From Asaia bogorensis (lineage in GTDB: Bacteria; Pseudomonadota; Alphaproteobacteria; Acetobacterales; Acetobacteraceae): DNA of 54,887 nucleotides. The number at the start of each line of letters is the position of its first letter. Within the stretch, counting starts at the first letter, position 1. The DNA lies in contig CALQTN020000023.1 of NCBI GenBank assembly GCA_943333505.2, positions 1 to 54,887 of the forward strand, given 5' to 3'. Shown here piece after piece: positions 42,031 to 51,410 of this stretch. The position numbers and the translations under genes were made by a program. Below the pieces are notes generated by a model. That model searched no databases. It saw nothing but the letters and a program-made list of their open reading frames with translations, and was not told where the DNA came from.

Positions 42031-42825
42031 TTACTGCCCCTTAAACACTGGCTTCCGCTTCTCCAAAAATGCTTTCCGCGCCTCGATCGAATCCTCGCTC
42101 GACAGCGCCATCCGAATATTCGCGACCTCATAGCGCAGTTGAGAATCAAGATCCGGCGTTTCCATCGACCGCGCCATCGTCCGCTTGAGAAGCCGCAACG
42201 TCACTGGCGACCATTCGGCCATTTTCGCGCAGTATTCTGCCAGGCGCGCCGTGAGGTCGGCATCATCCACCACCTCGCCCGCCATGCCGAGCGCCACCGC
42301 CTCATCGCCCAGAACCGTGCGGTTTTCCAGCATGAAGCGCATCGCCTGCTCGTAGCCCATCGCATCCGGCAGCGTGATGGTCAGCCCCGCATCGGGCGAG
42401 GCGCCAATCCTTGTGTAGCCGGCCATCAGCCGCGCGCTGCGGGCCACGATCCGCACATCGGCCGCCATGGCGAGGCCCAATCCGGCGCCCACCGCAACGC
42501 CATTAACCCCAGCCACCACCGGTTTTTCACAGCGCCGGCGGATCGCCAGCAGGAAATTGCCGACCCAGCCAACCTCATCAAGTTGCGCCGCCTGTTTCGA
42601 CAGCGGCGTGTAACGTGCACCTGGGGACAGATCGAGCCCGGCACAGAAACTATCGCCACTGCCAGTGATCGCCACCACCCGGACATTGTCATCACCCGCC
42701 GCCGCATCGACCGCATCGATGATCCCCCAGGCGAGTTCTCCGCTCAACGCATTTTTCTTGTCTGGACGGTTGAGCATGATCGTTCGGACGTGGCCCTGAT
42801 CGACGACGCTGATAATATTGGACAT
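42031..42825 (-). CDS. Enoyl-CoA hydratase/isomerase family protein
   Basis: A 264-residue crotonase-fold enzyme acting on acyl-CoA thioesters. The first oxyanion motif is in SGDSFCAGLDL (about residues 56-66) and the second in VNGVAVGAGLGLAMAADVRI. The region ARLMAGYTRIGASPDAGLTITLP holds the usual substrate pocket, where a glycine-alanine-serine-proline-aspartate series replaces the common PE pair, so isomerase or hydratase activity cannot be separated. ATG 42825 with GGGAGA upstream was chosen over an upstream GTG-led frame. The gene is convergent to the Baeyer-Villiger monooxygenase gene, and both could belong to ketone or ester degradation. Confidence 0.9.
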   Translation of the reverse strand: MSNIISVVDQGHVRTIMLNRPDKKNALSGELAWGIIDAVDAAAGDDNVRVVAITGSGDSFCAGLDLSPGARYTPLSKQAAQLDEVGWVGNFLLAIRRRCEKPVVAGVNGVAVGAGLGLAMAADVRIVARSARLMAGYTRIGASPDAGLTITLPDAMGYEQAMRFMLENRTVLGDEAVALGMAGEVVDDADLTARLAEYCAKMAEWSPVTLRLLKRTMARSMETPDLDSQLRYEVANIRMALSSEDSIEARKAFLEKRKPVFKGQ

Positions 42826-42935
42826 TTCTTTCTCCCGAATATTTCCGGTTGCAGTTTTACGCGCCCAACGTGCCGACGCCAGCCCTGTCAACCAAAGACC
42901 GCGCCCAGATACGCGGCGCCCCGACCTTGATGCGA

Positions 42936-43595
42936 TCAGACCAGCAGACGCCTCGGCACGCGGCTTGGGCCACGGCGATGACCGCCCCAAACCATCCCCG
43001 CAACCCCAGGCAGCAGAATGGCGAGCGAAGCGGGCTCGATCACATTCGATATCTCAACTGTGACGTTGTCGATAAAAAATGTCCGATCACCCGATGCGCT
43101 GGTGTTGATGAAACTCAGCGTATATGTGCCCGCGCTCAACGCGCCGCTCAGCATGTGGCTGGTGAAGCTGTCGCCACTCGCGGTCGTGTCAGTCTGCGTG
43201 AGCGCGCCGATCGAGGCGGAATAGCTTGTGTCACCTAAAACGGCGTTGTTCGCCGGGCGCCCGGCCGAAATCCAGGACAAGGTGATAAAACTATCGGCCG
43301 CCAGCATCAGGTCCTGCGAAATCGAAGCTCCCGCGCTTTGCAGGAAACCGTATTGCGCGCCGCCATAGCCGGCAGGCGGCGATCCATAGAACCAAGGCGT
43401 TGCAGTGACGCCATCGATCACCCCGCCATTGCTCCAAGACCAGCCGCCAGCCGCCCCGGCGAGATAGCTGAAGCCTGTGCCACTGACGCCTGCGATCGGG
43501 GTTTCGAACCCCCCACCGACAACCAAATTTGCCTTGGCCGGCATGGTGCCGGCAAGCAGGGCCATAACGCCGAAGCCGACCATCATTCGCTGCAT
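42936..43595 (-). CDS. PEP-CTERM-type exported protein
   Basis: A 219-residue protein with a signal peptide (GFGVMALLAGTMPAKA) and a beta-rich middle (VVGGGFETPIAGVSGTGFSYL, WSWSNGGVIDG, TFFIDNVTVEIS) resembling carbohydrate-binding or DUF642-like jelly rolls. The C-terminus VIEPASLAILLPGVAGMVW followed by GGHRRGPSR has the order Pro-containing motif, hydrophobic helix, basic tail of PEP-CTERM proteins, which exosortase systems sort to the surface or matrix. The motif is IEPAS, not the usual VPEPAS. ATG 43595 has AGGAG. No exosortase gene is in the window. Confidence 0.8.
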   Translation of the reverse strand: MQRMMVGFGVMALLAGTMPAKANLVVGGGFETPIAGVSGTGFSYLAGAAGGWSWSNGGVIDGVTATPWFYGSPPAGYGGAQYGFLQSAGASISQDLMLAADSFITLSWISAGRPANNAVLGDTSYSASIGALTQTDTTASGDSFTSHMLSGALSAGTYTLSFINTSASGDRTFFIDNVTVEISNVIEPASLAILLPGVAGMVWGGHRRGPSRVPRRLLV

Positions 43596-43635
43596 AATAA
43601 ACTCCTAAAATCACGCCCTATTCAATAGCTTAGCC

Positions 43636-44259
43636 CTATGCGGCCCGGTGCTCGCGCATCTTCTCCCGGAATTCATCGGTGCTGTTCACCCGCGGGAACG
43701 GGGCATCCGGCACCTTCACGCCAAGGAAGGCGCAAAGCGGCCCCCAGCCCTCGGCGACGTCGAACACCAGCAGACGCTCGGGCGGCACGTCACGGACGAC
43801 CGCAGCGCTATGGGCGGCAAAGGCCGCGAGGCAGGTTTCGCGGTCATGCGGTTTGTTGTCGAAGTTCTTGGCGAAGATGGCGCGAATAATCGCACCGGCC
43901 GGCGTATCGGCGGTCGCCATCGGCGAATTGATTTCCCCGAAAATCGTCTGCTGGGTGCTGCGAAACCAGGCTTCGGGGTCGCGTAGGGTGAGAATGATCT
44001 TGGCGTCAGGCGCGTGGGCCGCAAGCTCCCGCCAATAATCGGTCGAAGGCCAATCGACGGTGGACTGGTAGCCGTCAAACACCGCATCCCAATCCATCTT
44101 ATCGCCATTGGCGGCGGCGGCCCATTGTTCGGACCTGCTGGGATGGGGCAACACCTCGACCATGTGATAACAGGGTCCAAAGCCGATCTGCTCCAGCGCA
44201 AGCTTCAGTGACATGGTGCCAGTGCGCCCGAACCCGGCGCCGATCACCTTCAACGACAT
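43636..44259 (-). CDS. Sulfotransferase-family protein
   Basis: A 207-residue protein with the PAPS-binding pattern at the N-terminus: VIGAGFGRTGTMSLKLALEQIGFG, where GRTGTMSLK is the 5'-phosphosulfate loop. The middle carries KIILTLRDPEAWFRS, the 3'-phosphate loop with arginine and serine. Other segments (CLAAFAAHSAAVVRDVPPERLLVFDVAEGWGPLCAFLG, adjacent blocks) match the Sulfotransfer_4 group of bacteria and eukaryotes. The acceptor is unknown; small molecules or glycans are sulfated by the family. GGAGGG precedes ATG 44259. It is upstream of the PEP-CTERM gene in the same leftward run. Confidence 0.88.
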   Translation of the reverse strand: MSLKVIGAGFGRTGTMSLKLALEQIGFGPCYHMVEVLPHPSRSEQWAAAANGDKMDWDAVFDGYQSTVDWPSTDYWRELAAHAPDAKIILTLRDPEAWFRSTQQTIFGEINSPMATADTPAGAIIRAIFAKNFDNKPHDRETCLAAFAAHSAAVVRDVPPERLLVFDVAEGWGPLCAFLGVKVPDAPFPRVNSTDEFREKMREHRAA

Positions 44260-44271
44260 GTGTTTCCCTCC

Positions 44272-45234
44272 CTAATCCGTCATTTTACCTTTGGCCACAA
44301 ACACGCGTGATGTCGCAAAACTGAGCCAAACCCGATGATTGCGCAGGTAATCCGCCCCCAACAGCATGTCTGTGCCACCTGGTAACGGACCGACCAGCAG
44401 ATGTGGATTGTTGAATGTCTCGCCCGCGATGCGCAAGGTGTCGAAGCGGTGAACGCGGACCTGAACCACCCGGTTCGACGCGCCACGGGTCTCGCGGACC
44501 GGATCGGTTGCCAGCGCGGACTCGAGCACCCCAATTGTTGCCGCCGCCTGCGGCGTCAGGATGCTGTTGGTCGCGCCGGTGTCGATCAGCGCCCAGATGA
44601 TCTTCCCATTCAGGACGAGCGGCACCTCGAGCCTGGCTGGACGTTGCGCCGACCGACTGGCCGATAGCGGCGGGCCGGAATAAAGGTTTTCCTGCTTGGC
44701 GCGGCGGGCCTTCAGCTCAAACGCGGCAACCGGCCAGGGGGATGTTGCGTCCGGACAGAGATGGCCGCGATAGAGCTTCACCCGGCTCCGTTCGAGATCG
44801 ATATCCACGTCGAACAGCGACAGCAGATCAAGGCCGAACAATCCGTCCCGCGTTTGGCCTGGTGCACCTAATGAGACTGGCGAGACAATGAGATTGACCT
44901 CACGCAAAGTCGCTGTGCCAACCCGGATCGTGTCGATAAACCCGCGCTTGACCGTGACCCCGCCACCGACACCGCTAAAGGTGCGCGCCTGAAACGGTTG
45001 GGTAGCGCTGGCATTGACGCGTGAGGCGAAATCTTCGGTCACCATGGTTTCCGATGCCCCGGTATCGAGCACCATGGTGGCGACCTTGTCATCCATGCGA
45101 ATATCAACCAGCGGCTGGAGGCCGACCATCAGGACCTTCAAGATGTCAAACTCGGCCGGTAAGCCGCACGGGTCGGCGGCGTAGGCGGCCGGGGTGGCGA
45201 ACAACACGGCAAGGGCAAGGTAATAGCGGCGCAT
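44272..45234 (-). CDS. Exported tandem retropepsin-like aspartic protease
   Basis: A 320-residue protein with a signal peptide (MRRYYLALAVLFATPAAYA). It has two retropepsin-type aspartic protease signatures: VLDTGASETMV (Asp57) and ALIDTGATNSIL (about residue 220), each followed by a hydrophobic-hydrophobic-glycine segment (GLFGLDLLSLF; MLLGADYL). Such periplasmic proteins fold as a single-chain dimer and cleave proteins at low pH, or serve as sensors. ATG 45234 was chosen at the signal peptide; a GTG/ATG frame opens earlier. Its start is 109 bp from the divergent purC operon; it is the first gene of a leftward run with the sulfotransferase gene 12 bp downstream. Confidence 0.82.
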   Translation of the reverse strand: MRRYYLALAVLFATPAAYAADPCGLPAEFDILKVLMVGLQPLVDIRMDDKVATMVLDTGASETMVTEDFASRVNASATQPFQARTFSGVGGGVTVKRGFIDTIRVGTATLREVNLIVSPVSLGAPGQTRDGLFGLDLLSLFDVDIDLERSRVKLYRGHLCPDATSPWPVAAFELKARRAKQENLYSGPPLSASRSAQRPARLEVPLVLNGKIIWALIDTGATNSILTPQAAATIGVLESALATDPVRETRGASNRVVQVRVHRFDTLRIAGETFNNPHLLVGPLPGGTDMLLGADYLRNHRVWLSFATSRVFVAKGKMTD

Positions 45235-45269
45235 CCTGGGACCTGCATTCTCGTCGGGGCAGACCCAAT

Positions 45270-45297
45270 ATGACATAGACGGTGTCCCTGCTATACG
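45270..45297 (+). promoter_or_regulatory. Possible promoter of the purC-purS-purQ-purL operon
   Basis: ATGACA (45270-45275), a 16-base spacer and TATACG (45292-45297) resemble a sigma-70 promoter, 47 bp before the purC ATG. The shared gap with a divergent gene makes this the only space available. No purine operator or riboswitch was recognised. Confidence 0.4.
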
Positions 45298-45343
45298 GCA
45301 CCACGAATTTTAGTGGGCGATCCTGTCCGCCGAGGAACCTATC

Positions 45344-46108
45344 ATGGCCCGCCGCCGCCAGCTCTACGAGGGTAAAGCCAAAATCCTGTTCGAGGGGCCG
45401 GAACCTGGCACCCTGGTGCAGTATTTCAAAGACGAGGCCACCGCGCTCGGTGGCCAGCGTAAGGGCATCATCACCGGCAAGGGCGTGCTCAACAACCGCA
45501 TCAGCGAATATCTGATGATGAAATTGGCAGAAATCGGGGTGCCGACCCATTTCGTCCGCCGGTTGAACATGCGCGAGCAACTGATCCGCGAGGTCGAGAT
45601 CATCCCGGTCGAAATCGTTGTCCGCAATGTCGCCGCCGGCGGCCTGTCGGCCCGGCTGGGCATCGCCGAGGGCACCCGCCTGCCGCGCTCAATCATCGAG
45701 TATTATTATAAGAACGACGCGCTGAGTAACCCGCTGGTGTCGGAGGAACACATCACCTGCTTCGGCTGGGCGGTACCGCAGGATATGGACGATATCGTGG
45801 CGCTCACGCTGCGGATCAACGATTTCCTCTCCGGCCTGTTCCTCGGCGTCGGCATCACCTTGGTCGATTTCAAGATCGAATTCGGCCGGTTATGGGAAAA
45901 CGACGAGATGCGGATTGTGCTGGCCGATGAAATCAGCCCGGATAATTGCCGGCTGTGGGACAGCAAGACCAACGAGAAAATGGACAAGGACCGCTTCCGC
46001 CGCGACCTCGGCAAGGTCGAGGAAGCTTATCAGGAGGTTGCCCGTCGGTTGGGCATCCTGCCGGAAGCGGGCGTGCGTGACATGAAAGGCCCGGAGGTGA
46101 TGCAATGA
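45344..46108 (+). CDS. purC: Phosphoribosylaminoimidazole-succinocarboxamide (SAICAR) synthase
   Basis: Makes SAICAR from CAIR and aspartate in purine synthesis. The 254-residue form is the usual bacterial length. ATP binding is in [11 protein letters not shown], and the family signature motifs are [15 protein letters not shown] and [30 protein letters not shown] lies at 45332-45337 upstream of ATG 45344. Its stop overlaps purS (ATGA), so the operon is translationally coupled. It is not closely similar to the longer SAICAR synthase at 1397 in the same window. Confidence 0.97.
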   Translation: MARRRQLYEGKAKILFEGPEPGTLVQYFKDEATALGGQRKGIITGKGVLNNRISEYLMMKLAEIGVPTHFVRRLNMREQLIREVEIIPVEIVVRNVAAGGLSARLGIAEGTRLPRSIIEYYYKNDALSNPLVSEEHITCFGWAVPQDMDDIVALTLRINDFLSGLFLGVGITLVDFKIEFGRLWENDEMRIVLADEISPDNCRLWDSKTNEKMDKDRFRRDLGKVEEAYQEVARRLGILPEAGVRDMKGPEVMQ

Positions 46109-46347
46109 AAGCGATTGTGACGGTCATGCTGAAGGCAGGCGTTTTGGATCCGCAAGGCAAGGCAATCGGACAGGCACTGCACGGGCTGGGCTTTGCCGGC
46201 GTCGGCGAAGTGCGGGCCGGCAAGGTGATCCACCTCGAATTGGCCGAGACCGACCCCGCCAAGGCCCAGGCCACTGCCGAGGACATGGCGAAGAAGCTGC
46301 TTGCCAACATGGTGATCGAAAGCTTCAAGGTCGAGATCGCGGCATGA
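46105..46347 (+). CDS. purS: Phosphoribosylformylglycinamidine synthase subunit PurS
   Basis: Small subunit of the three-part FGAM synthase (PurS, PurQ, PurL) used by Gram-positives and alphaproteobacteria instead of the single large PurL. The 80-residue protein has [38 protein letters not shown] (two adjacent blocks) and a C-terminal [10 protein letters not shown]. It overlaps purC at its start and purQ at its stop (both ATGA). Confidence 0.95.
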   Translation: MKAIVTVMLKAGVLDPQGKAIGQALHGLGFAGVGEVRAGKVIHLELAETDPAKAQATAEDMAKKLLANMVIESFKVEIAA

Positions 46348-47033
46348 AGGCGGCGATCGTCGTTTTCCCCGGCATCAACCGCGAACGCGACATGGCGATC
46401 GCGCTGGCCGGCTCCGGCGCGACGCCGGTGATGCAATGGCACAAGCAGGCCGATTTCACCGGCATTGATCTGGTGGTGATCCCTGGCGGCTTCAGCTACG
46501 GCGATTATCTGCGCTGCGGCGCGATGGCCGCCCAGTCCCCGGCGATGGAGGCGGTGCGCGCCCATGCCGCGCGCGGCGGCTATGTGATGGGCGTCTGCAA
46601 TGGCTTTCAGATCCTGACCGAGGCCGGATTGCTGCCCGGAGCACTATTACGCAACGCGGGCTTGCGCTTCCTATCGATGGATTGCCATTTGCGGGTTGAA
46701 CGCAACGACACCGCGTTCACCCGAAGCTACCAGACCGGTGCTGTCTTCCGTGCCCCGATGGCGCATGGTGATGGCAATTACTTCGCCGATGGGGCGACGC
46801 TCGACCGGCTCGAAGGCGAAAACCTCGTGGCGTTACGCTACGCGACCGCCAGTGGCGCGGTTACCCCGGATGCCGCCTTCAACGGTGCGGCCCGCAACAT
46901 CGCCGGCATTTATTCCCCCAATCTCCGCATCATGGGGCTGATGCCGCACCCCGAGGACCTCGTCGATCCGCTGATGGGCGGGACTGACGGCAAGCCCTTG
47001 TTCGATGCGTTGGCGATGATGGAGGCGGCATGA
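46344..47033 (+). CDS. purQ: Phosphoribosylformylglycinamidine synthase subunit PurQ (glutaminase)
   Basis: Class I glutaminase that feeds ammonia to PurL. The 229-residue protein has [35 protein letters not shown], the nucleophile Cys in [14 protein letters not shown] (about residue 89) and the His/Glu pair in LMPHPEDL. It begins with an ATGA overlap on purS and ends in one on purL, so all subunits are made together. Confidence 0.96.
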   Translation: MKAAIVVFPGINRERDMAIALAGSGATPVMQWHKQADFTGIDLVVIPGGFSYGDYLRCGAMAAQSPAMEAVRAHAARGGYVMGVCNGFQILTEAGLLPGALLRNAGLRFLSMDCHLRVERNDTAFTRSYQTGAVFRAPMAHGDGNYFADGATLDRLEGENLVALRYATASGAVTPDAAFNGAARNIAGIYSPNLRIMGLMPHPEDLVDPLMGGTDGKPLFDALAMMEAA

Positions 47034-49210
47034 GCGTCGAGGTCAACCAGGCGCTTGCCCGCCAGTTCGGGCTGAGCGCTGACGAATACGCCAATGTCCT
47101 GGCGATCCTCGGCCGCACCCCGAGCTACACAGAACTCGGTATTTTCAGCGTGATGTGGTCGGAGCATTGCTCCTACAAATCATCCCGTGTGTGGCTGAAA
47201 ACCCTGCCGACCAAGGCGCCCTGGGTCATTCATGGCCCTGGTGAAAACGCCGGCGTGGTCGATATCGGTGACGGTCTCGCCGCCATCTTCAAAATGGAAA
47301 GCCACAACCACCCGAGCTTTATCGAGCCCTATTCAGGCGCGGCCACCGGCGTTGGTGGAATTTTGCGCGACGTGTTCACCATGGGTGCGCGCCCGGTCGC
47401 CAACCTCAATGCGCTGCGCTTTGGCGATCCGAAACTGGCCGTGACCAAGCGCGTCGTCGATGGTGTGGTGCGCGGCATTGGCGGCTACGGCAATTGCGTC
47501 GGCGTGCCGACCGTCGGCGGTGAGGTCAATTTCCATCCCGCCTATAATGGTAACCCGCTGGTCAATGCGATGACGGTCGGGATCGCCGACAAGACCAAAA
47601 TCTTTCTGTCGGCGGCCGCCGGGATCGGCAATCCGGTTGTCTATGTCGGGTCGAAAACTGGCCGCGACGGCATCCACGGCGCCACCATGGCGAGCGCAAG
47701 TTTCGAGAAGGATTCAGAAGAAAAGCGACCGACCGTGCAGATCGGCGATCCGTTCACCGAGAAACTGCTGATCGAGGCCTGCCTCGAACTGATGGCGACC
47801 GACGCGATCATCGCCATCCAGGATATGGGGGCTGCCGGCCTCACCAGTTCGTCGGTTGAAATGGCGGGCAAGGGCGGGGTTGGCATTGACCTCGATCTCA
47901 ACGCCGTGCCGCAGCGCGAGAGCGCGATGACAGCGTACGAGATGATGCTGTCGGAAAGCCAGGAACGCATGCTGATGGTGCTGCGGCCTGATCGCCAGGA
48001 CATGGCAGCGGCGATTTTCGCCAAATGGGACCTCGATTTCGCGGTGATCGGGCATCTGACCGATACCGGCCACATCGTGGTGCGCCATAATGGGGTGATC
48101 GAGGCCGACATCCCGCTCGATCCGCTCGCCGATCAGGCGCCGTTGTATCACCGCCCGACCGAGGAAACCCCAAAGCCTGCCAAGCTTGGCAAGGTCACCG
48201 ACCCGGTCGGGATCAAATCAGCCTTGCTGACCTTGCTGGCCTGCCCCGACCTCGCATCCCGCGCCTGGATCTGGGACCAGTATGACAGCACCATTGGCGG
48301 CCAGACGGTAAAGCGCCCGGGGGCTGCGGACGCTGCCATCGTGCGGCTCGACGGCTATACCCGCGCCTTGGCGCTGACCACCGACTGCACCCCACGCTAC
48401 TGCCAGGCCGACCCCGAAGCCGGCGGCATGCAGGCGGTGGCCGAAGCGTGGCGCAACATTACCGCCACAGGTGCGCGGCCCTTGGCAATCACCGACAACA
48501 TGAACTTCGCCAACCCGGAAAAGCCCCGCATCATGGGCCAGTTCGCCGCGGCCATTCGCGGCATGGCGGCGGCCTGCGTGGCGCTCGATTTCCCGGTCGT
48601 GTCGGGCAATGTCAGCCTCTACAACGAAACCGAGGGCAACCCGATCCTGCCGACGCCTGCGATCGGTGGGCTGGGGGTGTTGGAAGACGCAGCCCAGGCG
48701 GTCGGACAGGCGATCAGCCCTGGCCAAACCTTGGTTGTGATCGGTGCGGTTGAAGGCTGGCTCGGCCAGTCGCTATGGCTGCGCGAAATCACCGGACGTG
48801 AAGATGGCGCGCCACCGCCGGTGGATCTGGCTGCCGAACGCCGCAATGGCGATTTCGTCCGCGGGCAAATCCTGGCAGGTGCAGTGCGCGCGTGTCACGA
48901 CGTATCGGATGGCGGCCTGCTGATCGCAGTCGTTGAAATGGCGCTCGCCGGCGATTGCGGCGTGCAGCTTTCCGGGGCTCGCGACCATGCCGGCTGGTTC
49001 GGGGAAGATCAAAGCCGCTACGTCCTGGCGGTCGATAACGCCCCGGCGGTCTTCGCGGCCGCCATCGCCGCCGGCATTCCCGTCGACGTCATCGGCACAA
49101 CCGGCGGTGGGGATTTGACACTTCCGGGCGGTGACATCATTTCTATTGCCGACGCGCGGGCGATGAATGAAAAATTCTTCCCCGCCTGGATGAATGTTAC
49201 CGCAGAATAA
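47030..49210 (+). CDS. purL: Phosphoribosylformylglycinamidine synthase subunit PurL
   Basis: Synthetase subunit (short type, 726 residues; no glutaminase domain). It has [39 protein letters not shown] with the conserved HNHPSF and the GAATGVGG phosphate loop, ALRFGD, and later [11 protein letters not shown] and [10 protein letters not shown] in the second half. Together with PurS and PurQ it converts FGAR to FGAM using ATP and glutamine. The gene starts in an ATGA overlap with purQ. bolA follows after 13 bp. Confidence 0.97.
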   Translation: MSVEVNQALARQFGLSADEYANVLAILGRTPSYTELGIFSVMWSEHCSYKSSRVWLKTLPTKAPWVIHGPGENAGVVDIGDGLAAIFKMESHNHPSFIEPYSGAATGVGGILRDVFTMGARPVANLNALRFGDPKLAVTKRVVDGVVRGIGGYGNCVGVPTVGGEVNFHPAYNGNPLVNAMTVGIADKTKIFLSAAAGIGNPVVYVGSKTGRDGIHGATMASASFEKDSEEKRPTVQIGDPFTEKLLIEACLELMATDAIIAIQDMGAAGLTSSSVEMAGKGGVGIDLDLNAVPQRESAMTAYEMMLSESQERMLMVLRPDRQDMAAAIFAKWDLDFAVIGHLTDTGHIVVRHNGVIEADIPLDPLADQAPLYHRPTEETPKPAKLGKVTDPVGIKSALLTLLACPDLASRAWIWDQYDSTIGGQTVKRPGAADAAIVRLDGYTRALALTTDCTPRYCQADPEAGGMQAVAEAWRNITATGARPLAITDNMNFANPEKPRIMGQFAAAIRGMAAACVALDFPVVSGNVSLYNETEGNPILPTPAIGGLGVLEDAAQAVGQAISPGQTLVVIGAVEGWLGQSLWLREITGREDGAPPPVDLAAERRNGDFVRGQILAGAVRACHDVSDGGLLIAVVEMALAGDCGVQLSGARDHAGWFGEDQSRYVLAVDNAPAVFAAAIAAGIPVDVIGTTGGGDLTLPGGDIISIADARAMNEKFFPAWMNVTAE

Positions 49211-49223
49211 GGGGTTTCAGCCT

Positions 49224-49457
49224 ATGGCGATGCAGTCAGCCGACATCGAAGCCCTCATCAAGGCCGCTTTGCCTGATGCCAAGGTGGCCATCGAAGACCT
49301 TGCCGGGGACGGTGACCACTACGCCGCGACCGTGGTCAGCGAGAGCTTCCGTGGTATATCCCGCGTCAAGCAACACCAGATCGTCTATGCGGCCTTGCGC
49401 GGCCGGATGGGCGGCGAACTCCACGCCCTCGCCTTGCAAACATCCGCACCAGAATAA
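49224..49457 (+). CDS. bolA: BolA-family protein
   Basis: A 77-residue BolA/IbaG-like protein. [35 protein letters not shown] contains the family's DG(D/S)HY segment with its conserved histidine, and [13 protein letters not shown] ends in the second conserved histidine region. BolA proteins bind a [2Fe-2S] cluster jointly with monothiol glutaredoxins in iron sensing. ATG 49224 with AAGGGG upstream was chosen. The next gene encodes such a glutaredoxin, 11 bp away. Confidence 0.93.
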   Translation: MAMQSADIEALIKAALPDAKVAIEDLAGDGDHYAATVVSESFRGISRVKQHQIVYAALRGRMGGELHALALQTSAPE

Positions 49458-49468
49458 GGAGCACCACC

Positions 49469-49801
49469 ATGAGCAATCCAGCCGACGCACGCATCCAGGC
49501 CGAGATCACCGAAAACCCGGTGATGCTCTACATGAAGGGCACCGCGATGTTCCCGCAATGCGGCTTCTCCGCCCGCGTGGTGCAAATCCTCAACCATCTC
49601 GAAGTGCCGTTCAAGACCGCCAACGTGCTTGAAGACGCCGATCTGCGCGACGGAATCAAGGGCTTCTCGAACTGGCCGACCATTCCCCAGCTCTACGTCA
49701 AGGGTGAGTTCGTCGGCGGCTGCGATATCGTGACCGAGATGTTCCAGTCTGGCGAGTTGGCAACGATGCTCGCTGACCAGGGGATTGCGCATAAGGCTTA
49801 A
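49469..49801 (+). CDS. grxD: Monothiol glutaredoxin (Grx4/GrxD type)
   Basis: A 110-residue [2Fe-2S] cluster carrier. It has [21 protein letters not shown], with the CGFS active site (Cys31), [21 protein letters not shown] and EMFQSGEL. The CGFS type binds clusters with glutathione and works with BolA, encoded just upstream. Start ATG 49469 follows AAGGAG. A strong hairpin terminator downstream ends the purC-purS-purQ-purL-bolA-grxD unit. Confidence 0.95.
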   Translation: MSNPADARIQAEITENPVMLYMKGTAMFPQCGFSARVVQILNHLEVPFKTANVLEDADLRDGIKGFSNWPTIPQLYVKGEFVGGCDIVTEMFQSGELATMLADQGIAHKA

Positions 49802-49837
49802 GCCTTCGACAAGCGGTCTTCAGCTATAATCAACGGC

Positions 49838-49879
49838 CATCAGGCGGAATGCGGAGGCGCATCCCGCCTGATGTTTTTT
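49838..49879 (+). terminator. Intrinsic terminator of the purine/bolA/grxD operon
   Basis: catcaggcgg (49838-49847) pairs with ccgcctgatg (49864-49873), an inner atgcg/cgcat stem closes on GAGG, and six T follow (49874-49879). This is the clearest Rho-independent terminator in the window. Confidence 0.92.
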
Positions 49880-49950
49880 GCGGGTCCAACGGACGATATC
49901 GGTGATAGTCTTTATATATTCACGACATCACCTGCCAGCGATCTTCAGCG

Positions 49951-51345
49951 TTATGCCAAATCCGCTATCCCGAACGGCATCGCCACTTCCAGCACGCGGG
50001 CAGCCCTGAGCACCAGATCGTCGCGATAAATCGTTGCGCCGATCTGCACACTGCGCGGCAGGCCGTTTTGCGCGAAGCCCATCGGCACCGAAATCGCCGG
50101 TCCGCGCGTCAGATTGAACATGCAGGTCCACGGCGCCCACTGCGTCCACAACGCCTCAACCGGGTTCACCGTGCGGGCATCGGCCAAAGGCGGCGGGTTG
50201 GGCACGGTCGGGCACAGCACCAGATCATAGGTCTGATGGAAACGCGCCATCGCATGGGCGGCGGCGATGCGATGGGCTTCAAACTCCATGAAGTCCTCGG
50301 CGGTGACGCCATCATTGGCGGCAGCGACGTCGAGCAGACCCGGGTCGAGCATGTGGCGAACCTGGGTCGGAAAACCGTTCACCAACCGGGTGAGGGCGAC
50401 GCCCCAGACCCGATTGAAGATGGCTCGGGTATCGGGCAGGCCGGGATCGGCTTCCTCGACCTCGGCGCCTGCCGCCGTGAAGATCTGGGCGGCGTGCTCA
50501 ATGGCGGCGATGCCCTCCCAGTCGACCGGCGCATCGAAGCCGGGGCGGCGCAGAACGGCAATCCGCATGCCCGCGACGCCATCTTCGATACGGTCACGCC
50601 AGTCGCGCTTGTCATCGGGCAGGCAGAACGGATCACGCACATCGTGCCGCGCGAGCGCGTTAAGCATGAGTGCCGCATCGCGCACGGTGCGCGTCATCGG
50701 ACCGAGCACAGCGACGGATGCAAACGCACCGAGCGGCCATTGCGGGACACGGCCAAAGGTTGGCTTCAGGCCAACAACGCCCGACCACGCCGCCGGAATG
50801 CGGACCGAGCCGCCGGCATCGGTACCAATATGTAGCGGTCCAAAGCAGGCGGCAGCGGCGGCCCCAGCGCCGGACGACGATCCCCCTGGCGTATGATGCA
50901 AATTCCACGGATTGCGGGTGATGCCATGCAACGGGCAATCGCCGGGGGATTTCCATCCGAACTCGGTGGTCGTGGTCTTGCCGAGGATCACCGCACCTTG
51001 CGCTTTCAGGCCCATCACGCTGGGGGCGTCGTGGGTGGCGGGTGCGGGATCGGACAGACGGCTGCCGCGCCTTGTGGGGAAGCCGGCGACGTCCACAAGG
51101 TCCTTCACGGTGACCGGAACGCCATCCAGGTTGCCGATCGGGCGGCCAGCGGCCCAGCGTGCTTCCGATTCGCCAGCCGCCGCCAACGCGCCCGGGTTCA
51201 TCACCGCGAAGGCGTTGATGCGCGGGTTCAGGCGGGCGACCCGTTCAGTCACCGCCTGCAGGGCCTCCACCGGGCTGAGCGCGCGGCGCGCATAGAGCGT
51301 GGTAAGGTCTTCGGCGGAAAGCAAAGCGGGGTCGGTTGCAGACAT
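49951..51345 (-). CDS. Amidase-signature family amidase
   Basis: A 464-residue amidase. The Ser-cisSer-Lys triad is in GVPVTVKDLVDVAG (Lys, about residue 81), TPGGSSSGAGAAAA (cis-Ser), and GTDAGGSVRIPAAW (nucleophile Ser about residue 178), followed by GVVGLKPTFGRVP. Acts on an amide or on a urea-type compound; substrate specificity is not visible. AGGAAG precedes ATG 51345. The gene is divergent from the deacetylase gene (65-bp gap), so the two may share a control region and a pathway. Confidence 0.93.
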   Translation of the reverse strand: MSATDPALLSAEDLTTLYARRALSPVEALQAVTERVARLNPRINAFAVMNPGALAAAGESEARWAAGRPIGNLDGVPVTVKDLVDVAGFPTRRGSRLSDPAPATHDAPSVMGLKAQGAVILGKTTTTEFGWKSPGDCPLHGITRNPWNLHHTPGGSSSGAGAAAAACFGPLHIGTDAGGSVRIPAAWSGVVGLKPTFGRVPQWPLGAFASVAVLGPMTRTVRDAALMLNALARHDVRDPFCLPDDKRDWRDRIEDGVAGMRIAVLRRPGFDAPVDWEGIAAIEHAAQIFTAAGAEVEEADPGLPDTRAIFNRVWGVALTRLVNGFPTQVRHMLDPGLLDVAAANDGVTAEDFMEFEAHRIAAAHAMARFHQTYDLVLCPTVPNPPPLADARTVNPVEALWTQWAPWTCMFNLTRGPAISVPMGFAQNGLPRSVQIGATIYRDDLVLRAARVLEVAMPFGIADLA

Positions 51346-51410
51346 GAAGGGCTTCCTGGAACGCGGCGATTACGGCAGCATAAGCCGATGTGGCACGGAG
51401 AATACCCCGG

